This document shows, piece after piece, positions 1 through 6,856 of a stretch of 13,614 nt of DNA. Position numbers and translations under genes: made by a program. The notes beneath the pieces are model-generated. The model did not search any database and was not told the DNA's origin. It worked only from the letters and a program-made list of their open reading frames with translations. How positions within the stretch are numbered: position 1 is the stretch's first letter; the number at the start of each line of letters is the position of its first letter. The DNA is from UBA2160 sp964588665 (GTDB lineage Bacteria; Chloroflexota; Dehalococcoidia; Lucifugimonadales; UBA1123). Location of the stretch: NCBI GenBank assembly GCA_964588665.1, contig CAZPQQ010000083.1, forward strand, positions 1 through 13,614. Direction: 5' to 3'.

Positions 1-1085
1 CAGCTCAAAGTCTCTATTAACAATCTGTCCCATTTGGGCTGACAGCCAACAGCTCGACAACCTGTCGAAGCGCCTGTTTACGACCCCTCTGATTCCCTGA
101 GGGATGGCGAACTGCCACCCCTGAGCCTCGTCGAGACCATCCGCCTCCAGCAGTTTGAGGAGTTCGCCAACGAAAAGCGCATTGCCCTCGGTCCTGAGAT
201 GCACTTGCGCCGCCAAGCCCTGTGGCGCGTCGTCCCCAACCGAAAGTGCGACCAACTCGCCCACCTCACCCCGGCTCAAGCCACTGAGCTCCAGACACCG
301 AAAGCCTTCGTGCCGAACGAGGTCGCTCACAGATCTGCTTAGAGGGTGGCTAGTTGACACTTCATTGTCGCGGTACGTGCCAACAATCATGATGCTGGAC
401 GCGGCGATGGCGCCTGCGATGTGTTCCAACAGCGCTAGTGACGAGACGTCTGCCCAATGTAGGTCTTCCAGGACGAGAACCATTGGTTTTCCTGCAGAGG
501 CGTTCCTCAGGTACGTCGTGATCGAATCGAAAAGGCGGAATCGGGCGGAGTCTGGATCGAAGGTCGGCGGTGTTCCCAGATCCGGGAATTTGGAGCGTAA
601 CTCAGGCACGATCTCGCCGATGGCCTCAGCGCCGGAATCCATCCACGTTTTGAGGCTCTCGGCATCCGACTGGTCGACATGGGAGCGGATTATCTGGATC
701 CAGGGCCAGTAGGGAGGTGGGCCTTCTCCCTCTGAACAGTAGCCCCAGAAGACTTCAGCGCCATTATGGATGGCGATGGCGGCAAGTTCCTTGGAGGTGC
801 GGGTCTTGCCGATCCCCGGGTCGCCGGCCAAGAGGGTGATCTGGCCTTGGCCGGACGATGTCAGATCCAGGCAAGATCTGAGCGTTGCCATCTCACGCTC
901 ACGCCCCACGAACGGATGACCGTTTTGCCTGAGCAGGGCGCCGTTTTCGGAAGTCTTGGCCTGCCTGAGCAAGGTCGCTCTCAAAGCGCGATCGACCTGC
1001 CGCGGTTCACCCTCAACTCGGTTGCGATGGCGCGAATGCTCATGCCATCTGACCTGAGAGAGCGAACCTGCTGTAAGAACTGCAT
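1..1085 (-). CDS. HTH-AAA ATPase transcriptional regulator, partial, with apparent frameshift
   Basis: This is the N-terminal part of a large STAND/LuxR-associated type ATPase regulator, cut by the left edge. In the frame running from 996 down to 1 I read a VGRERE motif, then a Walker A GDPGIGKT (802-825) and a Walker B-like stretch VLVLEDLHWAD (about 448-480). These are followed by GTYRDNEV and the RRFDRLS region typical of the AAA_16 family. Upstream, in another frame, the ATG at 1085 opens a short helix-turn-helix peptide (MSIRAIATELRVNRG) that hits TGA at 981-983. Adding one G at about 996-998 joins the two as VNRGRVDRALRATLLRQ, which reads as a continuous HTH recognition helix leading into the ATPase. 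The family uses ATP-driven switching to control transcription; the target and ligand are unknown. The start is uncertain because no Shine-Dalgarno sequence is evident. The gene may be a pseudogene, or the shift may be an assembly error. Confidence 0.75.
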
Positions 1086-1126
1086 CCGATTAACGATAAT
1101 GGGCCTCGCAAAGGCGGGTTGGCATG

Positions 1127-1182
1127 ATTATACACCTTTTAAGGATGTAAACCGTGACAACCGTGACACCACCGTGACAACC
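1127..1182 (-). promoter_or_regulatory. Promoter with three direct repeats upstream of the AAA regulator
   Basis: Read on the minus strand, a perfect TATAAT lies at 1132-1127. It would place a transcription start near 1120, about 35 nt before the ATG at 1085. There is no good -35 box at normal spacing. Instead the -35 area and upstream DNA hold three copies of ACCGTGACA (plus strand 1151-1159, 1160-1168 and 1171-1179), the first two abutting and the third offset by 2 bp. Repeats replacing the -35 box are a common layout for activator-dependent or autoregulated promoters. The binding protein is unknown; the HTH of the downstream gene is a candidate. Confidence 0.5.
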
Positions 1183-1316
1183 GGAAACCGCGCCGCACGA
1201 CCGGGGATGGCCGTTTCATAGCGGCGCCCGTTTCGTTAGCGGCCGCATGGGATCAACACGCTCGGACTCCACGTTCGCACGCTCGATCGCTGCCCGTGCG
1301 TAGTCGTCCGCGGCGC

Positions 1317-2135
1317 CTAGCTCACGCCCCACGATATCGCGTTGCGAAGCAGTTGCATGTAGGCGTCCGATTCCCAGGTCGTCCGGAGCACCCCGGTCTC
1401 GACACCGGCCTCATCTAGGCTGGAATCGACGTTGGGCCGGGCTTGGCTCGCGGGCGAATGGCAGTGGCCGAGCGCGATATAGGTCACGCCGCCTTTGCCG
1501 ATGTCGCGGGTGTACCCGAGCGCTCGCGTTTTGCCGTCCGGTTGGAGCGCGGTGTCCTTGTCGTACACGAAACCTGTGCCAGGCGGTGAGTTGTCGGGGC
1601 CCAGCTCCGCGGTGAGCAGCAGTTGTGTCTCGGAAGGATGCTGGATCTCGATCATGTAAGGCTCGTCGATCGTCTCGAACGAATCCGGGACGTCCCTGGT
1701 CAGCGCGTGGCCGCGATCGGCGACATCGACTCGGAACTTGCGCGTCGGCGGATGGCTCAGAAAGAAGCCGCCGAGCGTGTCGTGATGGCTGGTCTTGACC
1801 ATCCGCCGTCTTCTCCCGTCGCCTACTCGCGCTGCCTTGCCGCCGCTGGTGCCGTGCAAACCCAGCCAGTGACCGCCGTCGTCGAGCCAACGGCGCACAA
1901 ACCGGTTCTGGTCGTCGTTGAGGAACGGCCCGGCGACATAGGAAATCAGCAGTCGAGTCCCGGGCAGCCAGCGATGAACATCGCTGAAGTCGTTTCCCAC
2001 GGTGGCGAGCAGGCCCCGCTCTTCGAGCAATTCCAGCAGCCTGAGCCGCGCATAGTCCATATCGTGCCCGCCCAGGGCGCCTTCCGGGTAGCCGCCGGCG
2101 ACGACGTGGACACGGTCCGACAATTTGGTGGTCAT
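1317..2135 (-). CDS. ThuA-like domain protein
   Basis: This 272-residue protein has the glutamine-amidotransferase-like ThuA fold. ThuA-like proteins are associated with trehalose/disaccharide utilisation and keto-sugar clusters, but the exact reaction is unsettled. Visible landmarks are the strand VHVVAGG (9-15), GLHGTSGG (92-99), the His-rich HHDTLGGFFLSHPP (117-130), DEPYMIEI (157-164) and the late LGYTRDIGKGG...ALGH block, all typical of the family. The start ATG has GAGCGAGG about 5-12 nt upstream. There is no signal peptide or membrane segment, so it is probably cytoplasmic. It lies about 195 bp downstream of a sugar isomerase on the same strand, which fits a sugar or polyol catabolic role. 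Just past the TAG, another frame continues coding-like sequence (see findings), so the C-terminus may be truncated by a frameshift. Family assignment is firm; the substrate is unknown. Confidence 0.88.
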   Translation of the reverse strand: MTTKLSDRVHVVAGGYPEGALGGHDMDYARLRLLELLEERGLLATVGNDFSDVHRWLPGTRLLISYVAGPFLNDDQNRFVRRWLDDGGHWLGLHGTSGGKAARVGDGRRRRMVKTSHHDTLGGFFLSHPPTRKFRVDVADRGHALTRDVPDSFETIDEPYMIEIQHPSETQLLLTAELGPDNSPPGTGFVYDKDTALQPDGKTRALGYTRDIGKGGVTYIALGHCHSPASQARPNVDSSLDEAGVETGVLRTTWESDAYMQLLRNAISWGVS

Positions 2136-2260
2136 GAATGCCTCGCTCGGTGATCTTGTCGCGTTTCGGCTTGACTAGCTTATCGCGCGTCGCGTTGTAC
2201 CCTCAGATTTCGGCGGGCGGCTATTCTCGCAATCACTCGCCTGATCCTGGGCGTCATGGG

Positions 2261-2276
2261 CCGCATTATACTGCGG
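2261..2276 (-). promoter_or_regulatory. -10 box inside a palindrome, candidate ThuA promoter/operator
   Basis: On the minus strand CCGCAGTATAATGCGG contains a perfect TATAAT flanked by inverted arms CCGCA/TGCGG. It lies about 125 bp upstream of the ThuA-like start, in the gap after the isomerase gene. No convincing -35 box is seen 16-18 bp upstream, so this is either a weak or regulated promoter with an overlapping operator, or a chance match. Confidence 0.3.
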
Positions 2277-2330
2277 GGCGCGAGACAGCGCCATGCTATG
2301 CGACTCGCCGCCAATCCGGCGCAAAGTCAG

Positions 2331-3167
2331 TTACCGCAACCAGGACGTCATCCAATCTCTGACCTCGCGGGCCAACCCCTCAAAGCTCTGTCCTTGGCCG
2401 GGTTTGAAGGCCTCCGAGGTCCAAGGGCCCGTGTAGCCGATCTCAGTGAACGCCTGCCGCATGGCGTCCCAGTCGAGGTCGCCGACAGTCGGTGAGTAGT
2501 GGTCGGGCCGGGCCTCGTTCACGTCGATTCCATGAATGTGAGTGCCGCACAAGCGATTGCCCGCGGCGCGAATCTCGTCAGCCGGGTCCAGATCGAGGCG
2601 GACCGCGTGGCCGATGTCCATTACCAGACCCACGGCCTCGCTCGGGTATGGGTCCACCAACTCCCGCAGCTCCTTCATGGAGGTCAAAGGGATACCGGGG
2701 TACGGCAGGTTCTCGAGTGTAATCCGCACCGCCGAATCCTCGATTACGGGCATCAGGTCGTCCAGCGAGCGCCGGACCTCGTCGCGCACGCGTTGAGGCA
2801 AATCGGGATCATTTGCGTACGGCGCCAAGTCCCTGGAGCTTGTTGGGTGGATGACCAACTCGGTCAGGTTCAGAGCTCCGGCCATGCGGATGTACCCGGT
2901 CAGTGAGGCGACGCTCTCTTTCCGCCAATCAGCGTCCATGGCCGACAGGCAAGCCCGCCCCAGCGGTGCGTGCATCGTCCTGCCGCGGACGGAGTGGGAC
3001 TCGAGGATGCCTCTGACACGAGAGAGTTCCCGGTCGCTGGGCGTCCCCACGTGTTCTTCCGATTCACAGAGCTCGGCTTGAGTGAAACCAGCCTCGCCGA
3101 TGGCGTCGAGTGCGGCCTCGAGGCCACGATCCCTGAACGATGATGTAGTGCTGCTGAGGTTGTCCAT
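2331..3167 (-). CDS. Sugar phosphate isomerase/epimerase (AP endonuclease 2-like TIM barrel)
   Basis: The protein belongs to the xylose isomerase-like/AP-endonuclease-2 TIM-barrel family, which uses a divalent metal for isomerisation or epimerisation of sugars, inosose or related compounds. From the chosen ATG it has 278 residues. The expected metal and active-site positions are present: His in VIHPTSS (about 107), Glu in TLENLP (about 152), Asp and His in VMDIGH (about 184/187), the two His in THIHGID (about 210/212) and Glu in TSEAFK (about 252). An in-frame ATG lies 10 codons upstream (3197). I prefer 3167 because strand 1 (LSSTTSSF) then begins at the usual family position, although neither start has a convincing ribosome site. 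A clear promoter sits upstream (3257-3284). It lies between an NHL propeller gene and a ThuA-like gene, both on the same strand, a context common for sugar catabolism. The substrate cannot be named from sequence. Confidence 0.88.
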   Translation of the reverse strand: MDNLSSTTSSFRDRGLEAALDAIGEAGFTQAELCESEEHVGTPSDRELSRVRGILESHSVRGRTMHAPLGRACLSAMDADWRKESVASLTGYIRMAGALNLTELVIHPTSSRDLAPYANDPDLPQRVRDEVRRSLDDLMPVIEDSAVRITLENLPYPGIPLTSMKELRELVDPYPSEAVGLVMDIGHAVRLDLDPADEIRAAGNRLCGTHIHGIDVNEARPDHYSPTVGDLDWDAMRQAFTEIGYTGPWTSEAFKPGQGQSFEGLAREVRDWMTSWLR

Positions 3168-3256
3168 CCTGATTGCCCATACTCCCAAAAGTGACATATC
3201 GAAGTTGGCCGTCGAAATCGCCCTCTAAGCATGAGCGACGCCAGACACGTGGACGA

Positions 3257-3284
3257 AGTCTATCACGGGCTCAGCCGCGGTCAA
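3257..3284 (-). promoter_or_regulatory. Sigma70-type promoter of the sugar isomerase gene
   Basis: On the minus strand TTGACC (3284-3279) and TAGACT (3262-3257) are separated by 16 bp. A TGA immediately before the -10 box makes an extended -10. The expected transcript start is near 3250, giving a leader of about 80 nt. It matches two other promoters in the window in its -35 core and TAGACT-like -10, which supports it being real. Confidence 0.6.
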
Positions 3285-3377
3285 GTAAACCTGAGTCGCA
3301 GATAGGCGCGCCCGCGGGCCGGGTCGCAGAGGGATCGGGAATCTGGCTGCAAGACAGCGGCGTCTACGTTGGCGCCG

Positions 3378-4379
3378 TCAGACGCGGACGAACTTCTGCA
3401 CGCTTCGGTCCCCACGGTCGATGCCCAGGAAGGTTTCGCTGACCTCGGCGACGTAGAAGCTGCCTGCCGAGTCGACAGCGATGCCGTGGGGTGCGCCGAA
3501 CAGCCCAGGTCCCGGTTCGTGCATCACCTTCCCTTTAATCATGGGATTGCGGCTTGGGGAGGTGGGCAGCCCAGAGCCGGTGTCGCTGTCGTCCACTTCA
3601 ACGCCCTCGTCGCCCCAACGGGCCAGCAATTCGCCCTCAGGGCTCAGGACGCTGACTCGGTGGTCCAATTCAGCGACGTAGAAGTTCCCGTCAGGACCCT
3701 TGCGGACCGCGTTCGCCAGGTTCAACCCCGTCCACTCGCCGAGAAACTCGCCCTTTGGCGTGAAGAACTGCACGCGGTTGTTGTAGCGGTCAGCGGCGTA
3801 CACTTTGTCGCCGTCTTCCAGGTCCACGAAGACGCTGTGGACGGTGTCGAACTGGCCGGGACCGCTGCCGTGGCCGCCCCAGGAGAACCGGAGCTTGCCT
3901 TCCGCGTCGAAGCAGTGGATGTGCGAGTTGCCATAGCCGTCGGAGGCGAAAAAGTCCCCGTTGGAGGCGACAGTCAGGTGGGTTGGCCGGTTAAACGGCT
4001 GACCACTCTGCTCAGGAGCGTTCTTCATGGGCGTCCCCATGGTCAGGAGGAGCTTCCCTTCGTTGCTCCACCGCCGCACCGTATGGTCTCCGGTGTCGCT
4101 GGTGTAGACCGAGCCGTCAGGGCCGACGCTGATTCCATGCGGAACGGTGAAGTCGGACCCTGTTTCCGGCCTTCCGCCGATCCTTCCCCAAGCGTCCAGG
4201 AAGTTTCCGTCCTTGTCGAATATCATGACGGCGGCGTAGGGCCCGCGATTGAGAACGTAGACGTTGTCGTCTTTGTCGACGGCCACGTCGGCCGCCTCGA
4301 CGAAGGGCCACCCTCGCGGGCGTTTGAAGAAACCGTCCACCACGTCGAACTGATAGCCGCCAGCGCCGAATGTTGCCAT
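3378..4379 (-). CDS. NHL-repeat six-bladed beta-propeller protein
   Basis: This 333-residue protein is built of about six NHL-type blades. Recurring pattern units include DVAVDKDDNVYVLN, GISVGPDGSVYTSD, LTVASNGDFFASDGYGN, VFVDLEDGDKVYAADRYNNRVQ, a shorter fifth blade (DGNFYVAELDHRV) and GIAVDSAGSFYVAE. Conserved His residues precede several blades (VPHGI, RPTHL, TVHSV, APHGI), and the blade with SDGYGNSHIHCF resembles the lyase domain of peptidyl-alpha-hydroxyglycine amidating lyase, which uses His-bound zinc. The resemblance is suggestive only; many NHL proteins are non-catalytic scaffolds. The start was set at the ATG at 4379 because an AGGAGG lies 9 nt upstream (4389-4394); the open frame extends 28 codons further but without such a site. 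No signal peptide is seen, so it is predicted to be cytoplasmic. It is the first of three same-strand genes and has its own promoter. Confidence 0.87.
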   Translation of the reverse strand: MATFGAGGYQFDVVDGFFKRPRGWPFVEAADVAVDKDDNVYVLNRGPYAAVMIFDKDGNFLDAWGRIGGRPETGSDFTVPHGISVGPDGSVYTSDTGDHTVRRWSNEGKLLLTMGTPMKNAPEQSGQPFNRPTHLTVASNGDFFASDGYGNSHIHCFDAEGKLRFSWGGHGSGPGQFDTVHSVFVDLEDGDKVYAADRYNNRVQFFTPKGEFLGEWTGLNLANAVRKGPDGNFYVAELDHRVSVLSPEGELLARWGDEGVEVDDSDTGSGLPTSPSRNPMIKGKVMHEPGPGLFGAPHGIAVDSAGSFYVAEVSETFLGIDRGDRSVQKFVRV

Positions 4380-4483
4380 ACTGACATACCTCCTCGTTCC
4401 GGTCCAATCGCTTTCAAACGCATCCGGCCGAACGGCCCATATCTCGGGACCGAGCAATTCCAAGGGGGCCGGATGATAGGCGA

Positions 4484-4512
4484 ATTGTAGCCACGCCCTT
4501 GAAAGACGTCAA
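4484..4512 (-). promoter_or_regulatory. Strong sigma70-type promoter of the NHL propeller gene
   Basis: On the minus strand TTGACG (4512-4507) and TACAAT (4489-4484) are separated by exactly 17 bp. Both hexamers are 5/6 matches to consensus. The expected start is near 4477, about 98 nt before the ATG at 4379. This also argues against translation from the upstream ATG at 4463, which would lie only about 14 nt into the transcript and has no ribosome site. Confidence 0.7.
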
Positions 4513-4765
4513 TCAAACCACTCCTCCCCGAATCGTGTGCGGTCGATGGTGGAGCGTAGGCGTTCATAAAGCGACGCTCCATGTGGGGAGAGTGCGGTCG
4601 GCGGCTAATTGTCAGGCTGCCAATCCTCGGATCTCTCGGCAGATTCAAGACGCGTGGCGTCGTTGTGTCTATTCGATGCCTGATCTGTGCAAGCCGTCAT
4701 ACCAAATGTGATATTCTTCGAACGAGACAAGATGTCTTTGCTGTCGCTGGCAGAATGTTCGGGTA

Positions 4766-4775
4766 TCGGGCCCGA
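4766..4775. promoter_or_regulatory. 10-bp palindrome upstream of the hydro-lyase operon, possible operator
   Basis: TCGGGCCCGA is a perfect palindrome ending 49 bp before the GTG start of the alpha subunit. Its position suits a repressor or activator site, but in GC-rich DNA a chance origin is quite possible. Confidence 0.2.
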
Positions 4776-4813
4776 CGGCGACCCCCATATCGATGAGACA
4801 AATACATATGCTT

Positions 4814-4818
4814 GGAGG
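4814..4818 (+). promoter_or_regulatory. Ribosome binding site deciding a GTG start
   Basis: GGAGG lies 6 nt before GTG at 4825. The first residues after this GTG (VEDLTEAVVELIRR) match the usual N-terminus of class I hydro-lyase alpha subunits. This overrides the ATG starts further upstream. Confidence 0.8.
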
Positions 4819-4824
4819 TTCCTT

Positions 4825-5697
4825 GTGGAGGACTTGACGGAAGCCGTCGTGGAGTTGATCCGTCGTACATCGACCGACCTGCCGGAGGATGTCGAGCAGG
4901 CGCTTGTGAAGGCTCAGGAACGAGAGGAGAATGGCTCGGCGGCGGTGGGCGCACTCGATGCCATCCTGGCAAACATATCGCTGGCGCGCCGCAGCTCGAT
5001 TCCCATATGCCAAGACACCGGAACTCCCATCTTTTACGTGCAGCATCCGGAGGGTCGGAGCACCCGCAGATTACGAGACCAGTTCCGTGCCGCGGTGGTT
5101 GAAGCCACGAAACAGTCATACCTGCGCCCCAACGCAGTGGACGCGATCACGGACAAGAACAGCGGCAACAACCTGGGCGACTCCGCCTTCCCGACCATCC
5201 ATTTCGAAGAAACAGACGGCGATGAGCTCGTCGTCGAATTGATGCTGAAGGGCGGAGGTTGCGAGAACGTGGGCGCGCAGTACTCGCTGCCGAACGGTGA
5301 GCTGGGCGCGGGGCGCGACTTGGACGGAGTGCGTAAAGTCGCTTTGGACGCGGTCCAGAAAGCGCAGGGCCAGGGGTGCGCGCCAGGGATATTGGGCGTG
5401 GCCATCGGCGGCGACCGCGGCTCGTCGTTCAACGCATCCAAAGAGGTGCTGCTCCAGAAGTTGGAAGATTCCAACCCGGACCAGGAGCTTGCGGATCTGG
5501 AGAGTCGTATGACGGAAGAGGCCAACCAGATGGGCATCGGTCCCATGGGCTTCGGGGGCAAGACGACAGTGTTGGGCTCGAAGATAACGGGCCTGCATCG
5601 TCTTCCCGCAAGTTTCTTCGTGTCGGTTTCGTACATGTGCTGGGCAAACCGCCACCGGCGCATGATCGTGCAGGGCGATTCGGTGAGCTACTCATAG
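4825..5697 (+). CDS. Class I (4Fe-4S) fumarate hydratase/tartrate dehydratase-type alpha subunit
   Basis: This 290-residue protein is the N-terminal-domain subunit of a two-subunit iron-sulfur hydro-lyase. Such enzymes reversibly hydrate fumarate to malate, or dehydrate L-tartrate in close relatives. The candidate cluster cysteines are all present: C62 in PICQDTGTP, C146 in KGGGCENVG and C185 in GCAPGILGVAIGG. The signature GIGPMGFGGKTT (238-248) is intact. The length fits the usual alpha subunit of about 280-300 residues. The GTG start is supported by GGAGG 6 nt upstream. The stop codon overlaps the ribosome site of the beta subunit, so the pair is translationally coupled. Sequence alone does not separate fumarase from tartrate dehydratase; fumarase is the default. 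These enzymes are cytoplasmic and the cluster is usually oxygen-sensitive. Confidence 0.93.
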   Translation: MEDLTEAVVELIRRTSTDLPEDVEQALVKAQEREENGSAAVGALDAILANISLARRSSIPICQDTGTPIFYVQHPEGRSTRRLRDQFRAAVVEATKQSYLRPNAVDAITDKNSGNNLGDSAFPTIHFEETDGDELVVELMLKGGGCENVGAQYSLPNGELGAGRDLDGVRKVALDAVQKAQGQGCAPGILGVAIGGDRGSSFNASKEVLLQKLEDSNPDQELADLESRMTEEANQMGIGPMGFGGKTTVLGSKITGLHRLPASFFVSVSYMCWANRHRRMIVQGDSVSYS

Positions 5698-5706
5698 GAG
5701 CACATG

Positions 5707-6327
5707 ATGCAGAAAGTCTCGCTTCCGATTAGCGACGAAGTAATCCGCAGTCTACATATCGGCGACCCGGTTCAATTGTCCGGCACGATGATCACAGGCC
5801 GCGACGCCGCCCACAAATGGATGGTCGAAACATTCATCAAGAAGACCCGCGATCCGCAGGGTGACGACCAAGACGTATACGATGCGATCAAGCCCATACT
5901 TGACCGCGGCGCCATATACCACTGCGGGCCCGTGGTCACGGGTTTGGACGCCCAAGAATACCGGTTCGCGGCTGCCGGCCCGACGACCAGCACCCGTGAG
6001 GAAATCTACCAGGCTGACGTCATGGACCATTTCGGCATGAAAGCCGTCATCGGCAAAGGCGGTATGGGCGCACGGACGTTGGCGGCCTGCGGAGAGCTGC
6101 CCGGCGTCTATCTGCACGCCATCGGCGGCGCGGCGGCGCTCATCGCGCAGACGGTCGTCAAAGTAAAGGGCGTCCACAAAATGGACTTTGGTGTGCCAGA
6201 GGCCATGTGGGTCGTCGAAGTCCAGGACTTTCCGGCAGTCGTCACCATGGACTCACACGGAAACAGCCTGCACGCAGACATCGAATCAACCTCGAAAGCG
6301 GTCCTCGATCAGTTGATTTCCGCCTGA
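5707..6327 (+). CDS. Class I fumarate hydratase/tartrate dehydratase-type beta subunit
   Basis: This is the partner of the alpha subunit; it supplies the C-terminal domain that completes the active site. From the chosen ATG it has 206 residues. Family landmarks are LSGTMITGRDAAH (25-36), HCGPVV (72-77), GPTTSTREE (91-99), IGKGGMG (116-122), YLHAIGGAAA (135-144) and DSHGNSL (182-188). Two ATGs are adjacent (5704 and 5707). The TAGGAG at 5695-5700, which includes the alpha subunit stop, is 3 nt from the first and 6 nt from the second, so 5707 is preferred. The 9-nt gap and shared ribosome site mean an operon. No gene follows on this strand: the next one is convergent and ends 59 bp away. Confidence 0.93.
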   Translation: MQKVSLPISDEVIRSLHIGDPVQLSGTMITGRDAAHKWMVETFIKKTRDPQGDDQDVYDAIKPILDRGAIYHCGPVVTGLDAQEYRFAAAGPTTSTREEIYQADVMDHFGMKAVIGKGGMGARTLAACGELPGVYLHAIGGAAALIAQTVVKVKGVHKMDFGVPEAMWVVEVQDFPAVVTMDSHGNSLHADIESTSKAVLDQLISA

Positions 6328-6386
6328 CCAACCCGCCCCGTCGCCTTCGCGGCGCCTGGACAGCAGGGCCGTCGCCGACCTGCGCC

Positions 6387-6812
6387 TTACTCCAGCACAC
6401 CGTGGCCGGGGCGTTGGAGTTGCATGAACACGCCCATCGTCGTGGAAGGGTGGACCCACACGACGTTCGTGTCCGGACCCGGTTCCTCGTCATCGGGGAT
6501 GCCGGTGATGCGCCCGCCGTTGGCGCGCACGTGCCGCACGGCCTCGGCCAGGTCCGGCACGTCGAACGAGACCATGTACACTCCCTGTCCCCGAGACTCG
6601 AGGAACCGTGCGACGGCGCTGTCAGGGTCCGAAGGCTCCAAAAGCTCGATGAACGCATCCTTGCCGTTGCCCATCCACGCGGCGCGAAATCCGTATCGCG
6701 AAGGCGGGAGCTTGGGCATCATTATTTCAACACCGAACAGCTTGGCGTAGTATTCCGCAGCCTCGTCGATGCTTCTGACGGCGATGGTGAAGTTGGTCAG
6801 TTTGTCGAGCAC
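6387..6812 (-). CDS. VOC-family (glyoxalase/methylmalonyl-CoA epimerase-like) protein with altered metal site
   Basis: This 141-residue protein shows two beta-alpha-beta-beta-beta modules of the vicinal oxygen chelate fold. The first is LTNFTIAVRSIDEAAEYYAKLFG with FIELLEP; the second is GVYMVSFDVPDLAEAVRHV with GVFMQLQRP. In related epimerases and glyoxalases the metal is held by His, Glu/Gln, His and Glu. Here the aligned positions look like N7, E57, Y79/M80 and Q131, so at most one or two ligands remain. It may bind a small molecule without catalysis, or use a different chemistry. The GTG start is chosen because GGAGG ends 6 nt upstream; the open frame runs 18 codons further without support. 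It has its own promoter (6857-6885) and is convergent with the hydro-lyase operon. Confidence 0.85.
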   Translation of the reverse strand: MLDKLTNFTIAVRSIDEAAEYYAKLFGVEIMMPKLPPSRYGFRAAWMGNGKDAFIELLEPSDPDSAVARFLESRGQGVYMVSFDVPDLAEAVRHVRANGGRITGIPDDEEPGPDTNVVWVHPSTTMGVFMQLQRPGHGVLE

Positions 6813-6856
6813 ATTGGCCCTCCGTAGTGCAAAGTGGGGATATTGCCGATGGCGGG

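Larger units (their letters stand above)
4395..4813. other. Divergent intergenic region between the NHL gene and the hydro-lyase operon
   Basis: This region carries the NHL promoter (4484-4512). It also holds an inverted repeat GGAGCGT/ACGCTCC (4551-4557 and 4574-4580, 16-nt loop) and a perfect 10-bp palindrome TCGGGCCCGA (4766-4775) about 50 bp before the hydro-lyase start. I could not identify a convincing plus-strand promoter for the hydro-lyase genes. The frame of the alpha subunit stays open upstream to 4687, but that stretch lacks family-like sequence and is probably leader. Confidence 0.45.

Noticed and set aside
155..1221. Plus-strand open frames of 185 and 151 codons at the left end
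   Set aside because: They lie opposite the Walker A/Walker B-bearing ATPase frame and have no family-like motifs; they are antisense shadows.
4380..4463. 28-codon N-terminal extension of the NHL protein
   Set aside because: The ATG at 4463 has no ribosome site and lies almost at the predicted transcript start; ATG 4379 has AGGAGG.
3369..4490. Plus-strand frame of 373 codons opposite the NHL gene
   Set aside because: It is longer than the real gene but repetitive in Val/Asp because it mirrors the blades. The minus frame has NHL motifs, an AGGAGG site and a promoter.
6342..6358. Terminator between the hydro-lyase operon and the VOC gene
   Set aside because: Only a 4-bp CGCC/GGCG stem is present with no T run; too weak to call.
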